Source of the DNA: Porphyromonadaceae bacterium UBA7042
GTDB taxonomy: Bacteria; Bacteroidota; Bacteroidia; Bacteroidales; Muribaculaceae
NCBI GenBank assembly: GCA_002494015.1
Contig: DLAR01000053.1
Location: 1-50,147 of the forward strand
Direction: 5' to 3'
Length of the DNA: 50,147 nucleotides
Below the pieces are notes generated by a model. The model did no database searches and had not been told where the DNA came from. It saw nothing but the letters and a program-made list of their open reading frames with translations. Below, in pieces: positions 7,328-15,720 of this stretch (within the stretch, counting starts at the first letter, position 1; the number at the start of each line of letters is the position of its first letter). A program made the position numbers and the translations under genes.

Positions 7328-8518
7328 ATGACTAAAATCGGATCAAAGAAGACCCGGGTCGGTCGCAAGGCGATGCTGCTCGGTAGTGGAGAACTCGGAA
7401 AAGAGGTGGCTCTTGAATTGCAGCGTTTCGGAATCGAGGTGATTGCCTGTGACAAGTATGCCGACGCTCCGGCCATGCAGGTGGCCGACAAGAGCTATGT
7501 GTTCAACATGCTTGACGGTGCCGAGCTGCGTGCTGTCATCGAGGCTGAGAAACCCGACCATATCATTCCCGAAGTCGAGGCTATCGCTACCCCCGTGCTT
7601 GTGGAGCTTGAAAAGGAAGGATATAACGTTACCCCGACGGCCCGCGCCGCGCTCCTCACCATGAACCGCGAGGGTATTCGCCGTCTCGCTGCCGAAGAAC
7701 TCGGAATCAGGACATCGACCTATCGCTTTGCCTCGACCGAGGAAGAATTCCGTCAGGCTGTTTCTGAGGTAGGGATTCCCTGTGTCGTAAAACCCATCAT
7801 GAGTTCCAGCGGACATGGCCAGAGTGTCGTGAAGAGCGCCGATGACATTGACCGTTCATGGCACATCGCTCAGGAAGGCGGACGTGCCGGCGCAGGCCGT
7901 GTCATTGTCGAAGGCTTTGTAGACTTTGACTATGAAATCACGTTGCTCACGGTGCGCTCGGTTGCCGGGACTTGTTTCTGCGAGCCTGTAGGCCACATTC
8001 AGGTCGACGGTGACTACCGTTATTCGTGGCAGCCTCAGCCGATGAGCAATCTTGCCATCGAGCGTGCCCGCGAGATTGCCCGCAAGGTGACCGACGCGCT
8101 TGGCGGTTACGGAATCTTCGGCGTGGAATTGTTCATAAAAGGTAATGACGTTATCTTCAGCGAAGTTTCACCCCGGCCCCATGACACCGGCATGGTGACG
8201 ATGATTTCTCAGGACATGAGCGAGTTTGCCCTCCATGCCCGCGCACTTCTCGGCCTTCCCGTTCCTGCTATCCGTTTTTACGGTCCTTCGGCTTCGCGCG
8301 CAGTCGTAGTCGAGGGCGACACTGATAAAATCGAAATGGACAACCTCGAAAAGGTGCTTGAGGAACCCGGCGTTCAGATGCGTATTTTCGGCAAGCCCGA
8401 AATCAAGGGTCATCGCCGCATGGGTGTGATTCTCGCGACAGCCGACAGCGTTGATGAGGCCCGTGCAAAGGCTGAGCGTGCCTATGAGAAACTGACCGTC
8501 AACGTCCTTCCGCGATAA
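7328..8518 (+). CDS. purT: Formate-dependent phosphoribosylglycinamide formyltransferase
   Basis: PurT (396 residues from the ATG at 7328) formylates GAR with formate and ATP, the folate-independent route for step three of purine synthesis. It is an ATP-grasp enzyme: the GAR-binding start MLLGSGELGKEV, the ATP-grasp domain beginning near residue 110, the segment KPIMSSSGHGQSV and the metal site FSEVSPRPHDTGMVT are all present. A TTG 30 bases upstream is in frame but lies within the promoter. The glycine cleavage operon nearby supplies one-carbon units via folate, whereas PurT takes free formate. It ends in a very strong hairpin. No anomalies are seen. Confidence 0.95.
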   Translation: MTKIGSKKTRVGRKAMLLGSGELGKEVALELQRFGIEVIACDKYADAPAMQVADKSYVFNMLDGAELRAVIEAEKPDHIIPEVEAIATPVLVELEKEGYNVTPTARAALLTMNREGIRRLAAEELGIRTSTYRFASTEEEFRQAVSEVGIPCVVKPIMSSSGHGQSVVKSADDIDRSWHIAQEGGRAGAGRVIVEGFVDFDYEITLLTVRSVAGTCFCEPVGHIQVDGDYRYSWQPQPMSNLAIERAREIARKVTDALGGYGIFGVELFIKGNDVIFSEVSPRPHDTGMVTMISQDMSEFALHARALLGLPVPAIRFYGPSASRAVVVEGDTDKIEMDNLEKVLEEPGVQMRIFGKPEIKGHRRMGVILATADSVDEARAKAERAYEKLTVNVLPR

Positions 8519-8528
8519 TTCAATTTTC

Positions 8529-8582
8529 AAATATATCAAAAGAGCCTCTGTCAACACCGGCAGAGGCTCTTTTGATATATTT
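8529..8582 (+). terminator. 22-bp hairpin terminator after purT
   Basis: Perfect 22-base arms at 8529-8550 and 8561-8582 surround a 10-base loop, beginning 10 bases after the purT stop. The right arm ends in a T-rich stretch. Confidence 0.85.
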
Positions 8583-8608
8583 GTTATATTTTTTGGTCAT
8601 ATAGAGCA

Positions 8609-8638
8609 TTTATATGATGGGGCTAAGTGTTAAATTTG
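8609..8638 (+). promoter_or_regulatory. Promoter of the GH43-like/GH2 unit
   Basis: TAAATTTG at 8631-8638 is the -7 box, and TTTA at 8609-8612 is a partial -33 box with an 18-base spacer. The predicted leader is about 30 bases. Confidence 0.5.
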
Positions 8639-8672
8639 CATTACGTTTCACATTTATAATATTGTACATATC

Positions 8673-9644
8673 ATGAAAAAATTAATTCTCGGTGCATTCT
8701 TTGCCGGTATGGCGGCTACAGCCTCGGCCGCAGCTCCCGATATAGCCCAACTCCCCGACAGTCTCTACCTCATGGCCTATTTTACATCGCCGGCCCAGCA
8801 TCTTTTCTATGCTTGGAGCGCCGACGGCCTTCACTGGAACGAGGCCAACGGCGGCAAGCCGGTGTTTCAGGCCTATGACGACCGGGTGTGGATGCGTGAC
8901 CCGTTTCTCAACCGCGTCGAGCGCGATGGGAAAGTGACTTATCATGTCGTTCACACATGGGGGTGGGACAATCCCGCAATATTCCACTGGCAGTCCGACG
9001 ACCTTGTCAACTGGGTTGCTGCCGATGGCGGCACCACGACTGACAGCGGCAAGATTTATGTAATGGACGGGAAAGACGGCCGCCCCTCGTCACCCAATGC
9101 TTGGGCACCCGAGTTTACCTATGTTCCCGAGGAAGACACGTTTTATATCTATTGGTCGTCGCGTGTAGATGACCGTCAGCTGCACTATGTCACCACGACC
9201 CGTGACTGGAAATCGTTTACCGTCGCGCGGCCCCTTTTTGACCCGGGATTCACAGCCATTGACCTGACTGTGGTCAAGAAAGGTGATACGTTCTACGGTT
9301 ATTACAAGGATGAGCGCAACGGGGAGAAGACTATCCTGTGTGCCACCACCCGCAGCCTTGACCCGTCAGTGGAACGGTTTGTCGGAACGACACGCCTGTT
9401 GCCCGATGACTATCGCGTGGAGGTCGAAGGCCCCTCGGTATTCCCGAAAATCGGCGGTAAAGGCTGGATCGGTTACTTTGACAAGTTCAATGGCGATGCC
9501 GGACTGTCCTACGTCGAATGCAGCGACATTGAAAAGGCCGACTGGAAACTCGTCCCCGACACCAAAGTCAGCAACGTTCCCGAGGTAAAACACGGCAGCG
9601 TCATCATCGTGTCCCGCGAAGAACTTCTGCCACTGCTTAAATGA
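8673..9644 (+). CDS. Secreted GH43-like five-bladed propeller hydrolase
   Basis: The protein has 323 residues; residues 1-20 are a signal peptide (MKKLILGAFFAGMAATASAA). The rest has the GH43/GH117-type propeller pattern: MRDPF (Asp76), AWAPEF (144-148), IDLTV with Asp197 as probable pKa modulator, and VEGPSV with Glu252 as probable general acid. It is shorter than the other GH43 in this window and has no extra module. It overlaps the next gene by four bases (ATGA), so the two are translationally coupled and likely act on the same glycan. Relatives act on arabinofuranose- or galactofuranose-containing glycans; specificity cannot be read here. Confidence 0.8.
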   Translation: MKKLILGAFFAGMAATASAAAPDIAQLPDSLYLMAYFTSPAQHLFYAWSADGLHWNEANGGKPVFQAYDDRVWMRDPFLNRVERDGKVTYHVVHTWGWDNPAIFHWQSDDLVNWVAADGGTTTDSGKIYVMDGKDGRPSSPNAWAPEFTYVPEEDTFYIYWSSRVDDRQLHYVTTTRDWKSFTVARPLFDPGFTAIDLTVVKKGDTFYGYYKDERNGEKTILCATTRSLDPSVERFVGTTRLLPDDYRVEVEGPSVFPKIGGKGWIGYFDKFNGDAGLSYVECSDIEKADWKLVPDTKVSNVPEVKHGSVIIVSREELLPLLK

Positions 9645-11470
9645 GATCAGACATGACTATTAAAAGTATATTATTATCGACTTTTATTGCTGTCGCTCCC
9701 GTGGCGATGGCCTATTCTCCTGTAAAGGGACACATCATGACCGAGTGGGGTGAAAATATCGACCCTGAAAATGTGTGGCCCGAGTACCCGCGCCCCACGA
9801 TGGAACGCGCCGACTGGAAAAACCTCAACGGATTGTGGGAATATGCCATTGTCGGCGCCGATTCCCGCAAGCCTGAGAAATTTCAAGGCGAAATCCTTGT
9901 CCCGTTTGCCGTCGAATCAGCCCTGTCGGGTGTCGGAAAGTCCGTTGGCGAGAACCGGTCATTGTGGTATCGTCGCTCGTTTACCGTCCCCGTTTCATGG
10001 AAAGGACGCGACGTGATGTTGAATTTCGGTGCTGTTGACTGGGAGGCCGAAGTGTGGGTCAACGGGATTAAAGTAGGCGGTCACAAGGGCGGCTATACTC
10101 CATTCGGATTAAACATAACCCCTGCGTTGAAATCCAAGGGCGAAAATGAACTGGTGGTCAGAGTGTGGGACCCGACCGATCGTGGTTTCCAACCCTGCGG
10201 AAAGCAACACTGCAATCCTGAAGGAATCTGGTATACGCCTGTGACCGGAATCTGGCAGACCGTGTGGCTTGAGCCGGTGGCCCGGAACCATATCGCGTCG
10301 TTGAAAACGGTTGCCGACATTGACAAGAACCGGTTGAGCATAAATGTCACCCCTTCGTCAGAGGATTCAAGAGGGTGTGTGACCGAGGTCATCGTTAAGT
10401 ATGACGGTGCAGAGGTAGCTTCGGGCAGGAGTGCCAACGGATTGCCGGTGGATATAGTGATGCCCGACGACGTAAAGCTGTGGTCGCCGGAGTCGCCTGC
10501 ACTGTATGATCTTGAAATCTCATTGATTGAGAATGGAAAGATAATTGACAAAGTTAACAGTTATGCCGCCATGCGTAAGTTTTCAACCGCCCGTGACGAC
10601 AACGGGGTTATGCGGATGCAGCTGAACAATAAGGATATATTCCAGTTTGGGCCGCTTGACCAAGGATGGTGGCCCGACGGACTCTATACCGCTCCTTCCT
10701 ACGAGGCAATGGTATCAGATGTCGATCGCACCCGCGAGTGGGGATTCAACATGATCCGCAAGCATGTAAAGGTAGAACCTGAGCTGTGGTATGCCTATTG
10801 TGACCGTAACGGCATGATAGTCTGGCAGGATATGCCCAACGGAGACCGTGGGCCCGAATGGAAACCGCGCGAGTTTTATAGCGGCCCCGAAATTGTTCGC
10901 TCGGCTGAAAGCGAGTCCTGCTATCGTCGCGAATGGAAAGAAATCATGGATTGCCTCTACAACCATCCGAGCATCTCGACGTGGGTGCCCTTTAACGAAG
11001 CGTGGGGGCAGTTCAAGACTGTGGAAATCTCTGACTGGACCAAGGATTATGACCCTTCGAGGCTTGTCAATCCTGCCAGCGGCGGCAACTATTACCACTG
11101 TGGCGACATCCTTGACATCCATCATTATCCCGATCCGTCCATACTGATTTATGACGGCGAGCGTGTCAACGTTATCGGGGAGTATGGCGGAATCGGAATG
11201 GTGTCAGAAGGTCACATCTAGTCGCCTGAGCGCAACTGGGGATATATCGAGTTCAAATCACCGCAAGAAGTCACAGACCGATATGTTGACTATGCCGATA
11301 AACTTGCCGGACTTGTCGACAAGGGAATTTCAGGAGCTGTGTATACCCAGACAACCGATGTCGAAGGCGAGGTCAACGGCCTGATGACCTATGACCGCAA
11401 GGTCGTGAAGATCGATGTCCCGAGGGTCAGCGCAGTCAATAAGGCCCTGTGCAAGTCTCTTGAAAGATAG
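9641..11470 (+). pseudogene. GH2 glycosidase interrupted by an in-frame TAG
   Basis: The reading frame runs 609 residues from 9641 (or 9653, MTIKSILLSTF) to the TAG at 11468. It is cut by a TAG at 11219-11221 into a 526-residue upstream part and an 82-residue downstream part. The protein has a signal peptide, the GH2 sugar-binding jelly roll (GLWEYAIVG, WYRRSFTVP, VNGIKVGGHKGGYTPF), an Ig-like domain and a TIM barrel. The acid/base pair NE (codons 10994-10999, VPFNEAWG) and the nucleophile Glu (11180-11182, IGEYGG) both precede the stop. Downstream the frame resumes at once with SPERNWGYIEF. Family members have Trp near the break (GH-x-W), so TGG to TAG is the simplest explanation. Loss of the last barrel strand should inactivate the enzyme. 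TAG closes several intact genes here, so recoding is unlikely. Confidence 0.85.
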
Positions 11471-11560
11471 TATCAGCAGGTGAGACTTTTTGAAGTATCT
11501 TCACAATAAAGGGCGCTAATGTGGCGTTATTAAGATAATTCAACCAAAAAATTAGTGCCT

Positions 11561-11749
11561 ATGAAGAAAATCTCTACCTCATCCACTATCTCTCTTTCAA
11601 TTGAGACCGCAAATGCCGGCGAGTCCAAGCAAATAGCGACAGCATTCAGGCCACGCCGCAGCACGCTTGACTTTGTCAAACAGTTTGCCCGTTGCTATCA
11701 TTTTGAAAGGAATCTTCCCGTCACAATTCCCGGCTTTGTGCTGAATTGA
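11561..11749 (+). CDS. Small conserved-looking hypothetical protein, 62 residues
   Basis: The gene is a 62-codon frame from the ATG at 11561 (MKKISTSSTISLS) ending LPVTIPGFVLN. The C-terminal half (RRSTLDFVKQFARCYHFE) is a likely amphipathic helix and reminds me of short conserved Bacteroidales proteins ending in VLN; I cannot verify that here. It has no signal peptide and no recognised domain. A textbook terminator starts 15 bases after its stop, supporting a genuine short transcript. It lies between a broken GH2 gene and the glycine cleavage operon with its own 90-base upstream gap. Function is unknown; a start at GTG 11555 is less likely. Confidence 0.6.
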   Translation: MKKISTSSTISLSIETANAGESKQIATAFRPRRSTLDFVKQFARCYHFERNLPVTIPGFVLN

Positions 11750-11763
11750 CCGACGAATCCATC

Positions 11764-11799
11764 ACAGGAGTATGTTGAACAACATACTCCTGTTTTTTT
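11764..11799 (+). terminator. Classic intrinsic terminator of the small gene
   Basis: Perfect 14-base arms (11764-11777, 11780-11793) have a 2-base loop and run into seven T residues (11793-11799). This is the clearest rho-independent terminator in the window. Its T-run also provides the -33 box of the next promoter. Confidence 0.92.
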
Positions 11800-11827
11800 G
11801 TGAATTCGCCAGCCTTGACTATCTTTG
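11797..11827 (+). promoter_or_regulatory. Promoter of the lplA-gcv operon
   Basis: TTTG (11797-11800) and TATCTTTG (11820-11827) are 19 bases apart, a full match to the consensus. The -33 box overlaps the preceding terminator's T-run. The leader is about 18 bases, too short for a glycine riboswitch. Confidence 0.8.
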
Positions 11828-11850
11828 TTGAGAAACAAAGATACATCGAT

Positions 11851-12843
11851 ATGCAGTATGTTGAACTACCATCCGACTGTAGGCCGTTGCCTTTCTATCT
11901 TGCCGTAGAGGAATATATCGCCGCTCACGGCAGCAGAGGGGAGGAATACTTTTTCATGTGGCAGGTCGAGCCTACCGTTATCTGTGGCCGCAATCAGGTG
12001 GTCGACAAAGAGGTCGACCTTGACTTCTGCCGCCGACACGGGGTGAACGTGTGTCGTCGCCGCAGCGGGGGTGGGGCAGTGGTGGCCGACATGAACAACA
12101 TCATGTTTTCCTATGTCACCCTGCGTGACGACGACAGCAATGTCGCGAGCACGTTTTCACGCTATACCGGCGCAGTCGCCGCTTTCTTGCAATCTCTCGG
12201 ACTGAATGCCGAGGCGACTGGCCGCAACGACATCCTCGTCGATGGCATGAAAGTGTCAGGATATGCCTTTTATCATCTCCCGGCTGCAAGTATAGTGCAT
12301 GGCACAATGTTGTGGGACATGGACCCGGTTCTGATGGCCGGAGTGCTGACCCCGTCGCGTGCCAAGCTCGAGTCTTCGGGCGTGAAAAGTGTTCAGAGCC
12401 GTGTCACGACCGTGCGCCCCCTTTTGCCGTCCCTTACGATTGATGATTTCAAGCGGCGCGCCCGTGAGTTTATGTGTGGCGACAGCAGCATCACGCTTGG
12501 CGAGGATGCGATAGCCGTCGTGGAGCGTGATTATCTGCCGCCTTATTTTGCCCCCGGATGGATTAACCGCATACGCAACACCCGCGCCCGCAGCAGGCGT
12601 ATCGACGGTGCGGGCGAATTTATCGTTGATGTGAAGTGCCTTGACGGTAGGATTGAGCGTGTCAATCTGACAGGCGACTTTTTCCTTCTTGCCGACCTTG
12701 ACTCGGGATTGCTCGACCGGCTTAAAGGGGTGGAATGTTCTCCCGAGGCTCTCTCGCAGGCCCTCGGCGGCATTGATGTCTCGCGGGTTATCCACAATCT
12801 GTCGACAGCGGCGTTAATAGAACTGATAACTGACAACCAATAA
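11851..12843 (+). CDS. lplA: Lipoate-protein ligase
   Basis: The protein has 330 residues from the ATG at 11851; an upstream in-frame GTG lies inside the promoter. It adenylates lipoate or octanoate and attaches it to a specific Lys of carrier proteins. The signature RRRSGGGAVVAD (69-80) forms the lipoyl-AMP loop, and GRNDILVDGMKVSG contains the expected catalytic Lys134. A small C-terminal accessory domain follows from about residue 250. Being first in the operon with gcvH third, its natural target is GcvH Lys58; it may also serve 2-oxoacid dehydrogenases elsewhere. The gap to gcvT is 16 bases. Confidence 0.92.
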   Translation: MQYVELPSDCRPLPFYLAVEEYIAAHGSRGEEYFFMWQVEPTVICGRNQVVDKEVDLDFCRRHGVNVCRRRSGGGAVVADMNNIMFSYVTLRDDDSNVASTFSRYTGAVAAFLQSLGLNAEATGRNDILVDGMKVSGYAFYHLPAASIVHGTMLWDMDPVLMAGVLTPSRAKLESSGVKSVQSRVTTVRPLLPSLTIDDFKRRAREFMCGDSSITLGEDAIAVVERDYLPPYFAPGWINRIRNTRARSRRIDGAGEFIVDVKCLDGRIERVNLTGDFFLLADLDSGLLDRLKGVECSPEALSQALGGIDVSRVIHNLSTAALIELITDNQ

Positions 12844-12859
12844 AAATATAGAGTATATC

Positions 12860-13951
12860 ATGAAAAAGACTTGTCTCCATGACCGGCATGTGGAATTGGG
12901 CGCGACGATGAGCCCGTTTGCCGGATTTGACATGCCCATCGAGTACAGCGGCATTGTCGAGGAACACGAAGCTGTGCGTCGTGGATGCGGCGTTTTTGAC
13001 GTATCCCACATGGGCGAGGTGAATATCTCGGGACACGATGCCGAGCGATTTGTCAACTACCTTTTTTCCAACGATGTCGCCGGCGCCCCTGTCGGGAAAG
13101 TGTTCTACGGAATGATGCTTAACCGCGACGGCGGCGTTGTGGACGACCTTCTCGTCTACAAGCGTGGCGACGAGAATTTTTTTCTGGTAATCAATGCCTC
13201 CAACATTGACAAGGATGTGGCATGGATTGAAGGGAACGCCGCCGGTTTTGATGTGGAAATCATCAATCTCAGCGACGACCTCGGAGAGATTGCCGTTCAG
13301 GGGCCTGAGGCCGAATTGGTGCTTGAACAGGTCCTTGGAATCGCCTGCAGGGAACTTGAGTTTTACACGTTCAAGGAAAGTGAGCTTGACGGTGCACACA
13401 TTCTTGTGAGCCGCACAGGCTATACCGGCGAGGACGGTTTTGAGATATATGCCGGTCATGCGACTGTCCGGCAGTTGTGGGACGAGCTGATGGAATCGGG
13501 ACGAGCCGTGCCTTGCGGCCTCGGATGCCGCGACACGTTGCGCTTTGAAGTGGGCCTTCCGCTTTATGGCGACGAACTGGCCGACGACATTACTCCTGTC
13601 GAAGCATGTCTGTCAATGTTTGTCAAGCTCGACAAGCCCGAGCCGTTTATCGGCAAAGAGGTCGTGATGAGGCAGAAAGCCGAAGGTGCTCCGCGCAAAC
13701 TTGTCGGCCTCGAAATCAACGACCGCGCCATTGCCCGTCACGGATACGAGGTGCTGAACGACAACGACGAGGTAATCGGCCATGTGACCACCGGCTATCG
13801 CGGAATCTCGGTCGACAAAAGCATTGCCGCCGCTCTTGTCGACACCCGGTATGCCGCGATGGGTACACAGTTGAAGGTGAAAATTCGCCGTAAGGTGTTC
13901 CCTGCAACCGTCGTGTCAAGGAAGTTTTATAAAAAGAGTTACAAAAAATAA
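12860..13951 (+). CDS. gcvT: Glycine cleavage system T protein (aminomethyltransferase)
   Basis: GcvT has 363 residues, the usual length. It takes the aminomethyl group from lipoyl-GcvH, releases ammonia and makes 5,10-methylene-tetrahydrofolate. Visible family marks are GATMSPFAGFDMPIEY at the N-terminus, VFDVSHMGEV, the folate-site segment DGGVVDDLLVYK, RTGYTGEDGFEIY and the C-terminal barrel with GLGCRDTLRFEVGLPLYG. It sits between lplA and gcvH with gaps of 16 and 28 bases, in one operon. No missing motif is apparent. Confidence 0.96.
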   Translation: MKKTCLHDRHVELGATMSPFAGFDMPIEYSGIVEEHEAVRRGCGVFDVSHMGEVNISGHDAERFVNYLFSNDVAGAPVGKVFYGMMLNRDGGVVDDLLVYKRGDENFFLVINASNIDKDVAWIEGNAAGFDVEIINLSDDLGEIAVQGPEAELVLEQVLGIACRELEFYTFKESELDGAHILVSRTGYTGEDGFEIYAGHATVRQLWDELMESGRAVPCGLGCRDTLRFEVGLPLYGDELADDITPVEACLSMFVKLDKPEPFIGKEVVMRQKAEGAPRKLVGLEINDRAIARHGYEVLNDNDEVIGHVTTGYRGISVDKSIAAALVDTRYAAMGTQLKVKIRRKVFPATVVSRKFYKKSYKK

Positions 13952-13979
13952 GAGTCAGACAATTAAAAAAAGCAAGGAT

Positions 13980-14342
13980 ATGTATTATTTCACAGAAACT
14001 CATGAGTATGTAAACGTTGAAGGCAACGTAGGTTATATAGGTATTACAGAATATGCCCAGAACGAGCTTGGCAATGTGGTTTATGTCGACATGCCCGAAA
14101 CCGGCGACGATGTCATTGCCGGAGAGGATTTCGGCGCGGTCGAGAGTGTCAAGGCTGCCAGCGACCTGATTTCGCCGGTCAGCGGTGCTGTGATCGAAGT
14201 CAACGAGCACCTGATTGACAATCCACGCCTCATCAACGAGGACGCGATGAAAAACTGGATTATCAAGGTCGAGCTTACCAATCCCGAGGAACTCGGCGAC
14301 TTGATGAGCAAAGAGGAATATGACACCAAGTTTAAAATCTGA
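13980..14342 (+). CDS. gcvH: Glycine cleavage system H protein
   Basis: This is the lipoyl carrier of the complex, 120 residues. The lipoylation site is Lys58 in GAVESVKAASDL, inside the hybrid barrel-sandwich fold. It shuttles the aminomethyl group from GcvP to GcvT and electrons to LpdA. The N-terminus MYYFTETHEYV shows the usual H-protein THEY/THEW motif, with YIGITEYAQNELG following. The gap to gcvPA is 3 bases, implying tight coupling. Confidence 0.97.
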   Translation: MYYFTETHEYVNVEGNVGYIGITEYAQNELGNVVYVDMPETGDDVIAGEDFGAVESVKAASDLISPVSGAVIEVNEHLIDNPRLINEDAMKNWIIKVELTNPEELGDLMSKEEYDTKFKI

Positions 14343-14345
14343 TTT

Positions 14346-15707
14346 ATGTCAAGCCAATATTTCCCCCATACCCCCGAGGATATCGCGGCGATGCTTGAGC
14401 GGTGCGGTGTAGGGTCGCTTGACGACCTTTATGCCGACGTTCCTGCTTCCCTGCGCCTGAAAGGGGACTATGACATCTTGCCGCGCATGAGCGAGGACGA
14501 GGTGCGGAAGTTTTTCAAGGCTCTTGCCGGCGAGAACTCCCAGCTGACGTGCTTTGCCGGAGGCGGGTTTTATGACCATTATGCCCCGGCCGTAATCGAC
14601 TATATTACTTCCCGCTCTGAATTCCTCACGGCCTATACGCCCTACCAGCCCGAGATTTCGCAAGGGACGCTGCAATACATCTTTGAGTACCAGTCGATGA
14701 TGGCATCGTTGACCGGGCTGGAGGTGTCGAATGCGTCAATGTATGACGGCACGACAGCTTTGGCCGAGGCAATGCTGATGGCTGTCGCCCATGCCAAGAA
14801 ACGCAACCGAGTCCTCGTGTCAAAGACACTCAACCCCATTTACAGGAAAGTTCTCTATACCTATGCCCGCTATCACGGCGTGATTGTCGACAATATACCT
14901 GAGAAAGACGGAGTCACCGACCTCGTCAAGATGGAAAAAATGCTTGCCGACGGCGGCGTGGCCGCTGTCATTCTCCCGACCCCCAACTATTTCGGTATTC
15001 TTGAAGACTATACCGGCGTGGCCGACACGGTTCATGCGGCAAAAGCATTGCTCATCATGACCGCGCCCGCGTCGGCACTCGGTGCAATCAAGTCGCCCGG
15101 AGAGTGGGGTGCCGACATTGCCGCAGGCGAGGCGCAGTCGCTCGGTATGCCCCTAGGTTTCGGAGGTCCGTATCTCGGCTACCTCTGCTGCACCAAGGCG
15201 TTGATGCGCAAATTGCCGGGACGCATCGTCGGCGCGACCACCGATGCGTCGGGCCAGCGGGTCTTCGTACTTACGCTTCAGGCCCGCGAGCAGCACATCC
15301 GCCGCGACAAGGCAACCAGCAACATCTGTTCCAATCAGGGACTGATGGCCCTTTATGCCGCCGTCTACCTGTCGCTGACGGGACCCGACGGGTTGCGCGA
15401 GGTCAACGAAATATCGTGTGAAAAGGCCCATTATCTCGCCAAGCGCCTTGAAGAAACCGGCGCGATGGAGCTGAAATATCCCGACAAGCCGTTCCTCAAC
15501 GAGTTTGTGATGAAATGGAAACTTGACACGGAACGCTTTGACAATTATGCGCTCGACAATCTCGGCGGGATTTTCCCCGGCTTGATACTCGACGATAACG
15601 AGATAATGATTTGTGTGACGGAGCGTCGCAGCCTTGACGAGCTTGACGCATACATCGAGCGCGTCAGGGAAATTATCGATGCCCCGGTCGCCAATGTTGA
15701 AATCTAA
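14346..15707 (+). CDS. gcvPA: Glycine dehydrogenase (decarboxylating) subunit 1
   Basis: GcvPA is the N-terminal half of the P protein, 453 residues. Bacteroidota, like many Gram-positives, split P into two genes, whereas E. coli has one chain near 950 residues. It pairs with GcvPB to form the PLP active site that decarboxylates glycine. Recognisable segments are FAGGGFYDHYAP, TPYQPEISQGTLQYIFEYQ, ASMYDGTTALAEA and GFGGPYLGYLCC. It lacks the PLP lysine, as expected for this subunit. The gap to gcvPB is 13 bases. Confidence 0.96.
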   Translation: MSSQYFPHTPEDIAAMLERCGVGSLDDLYADVPASLRLKGDYDILPRMSEDEVRKFFKALAGENSQLTCFAGGGFYDHYAPAVIDYITSRSEFLTAYTPYQPEISQGTLQYIFEYQSMMASLTGLEVSNASMYDGTTALAEAMLMAVAHAKKRNRVLVSKTLNPIYRKVLYTYARYHGVIVDNIPEKDGVTDLVKMEKMLADGGVAAVILPTPNYFGILEDYTGVADTVHAAKALLIMTAPASALGAIKSPGEWGADIAAGEAQSLGMPLGFGGPYLGYLCCTKALMRKLPGRIVGATTDASGQRVFVLTLQAREQHIRRDKATSNICSNQGLMALYAAVYLSLTGPDGLREVNEISCEKAHYLAKRLEETGAMELKYPDKPFLNEFVMKWKLDTERFDNYALDNLGGIFPGLILDDNEIMICVTERRSLDELDAYIERVREIIDAPVANVEI

Positions 15708-15720
15708 ACCTGATGCTGCT

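Noticed and set aside
11219..11221. TAG reassigned to an amino acid (stop-codon recoding)
   Set aside because: TAG closes several intact genes in the window (5658-5660, 34897-34899, 42539-42541 and the minus-strand stops at 25552 and 34901), so it is a normal stop here.
11800..11850. Glycine riboswitch before the gcv operon
   Set aside because: The leader from the predicted start site is only about 18 bases and unstructured.
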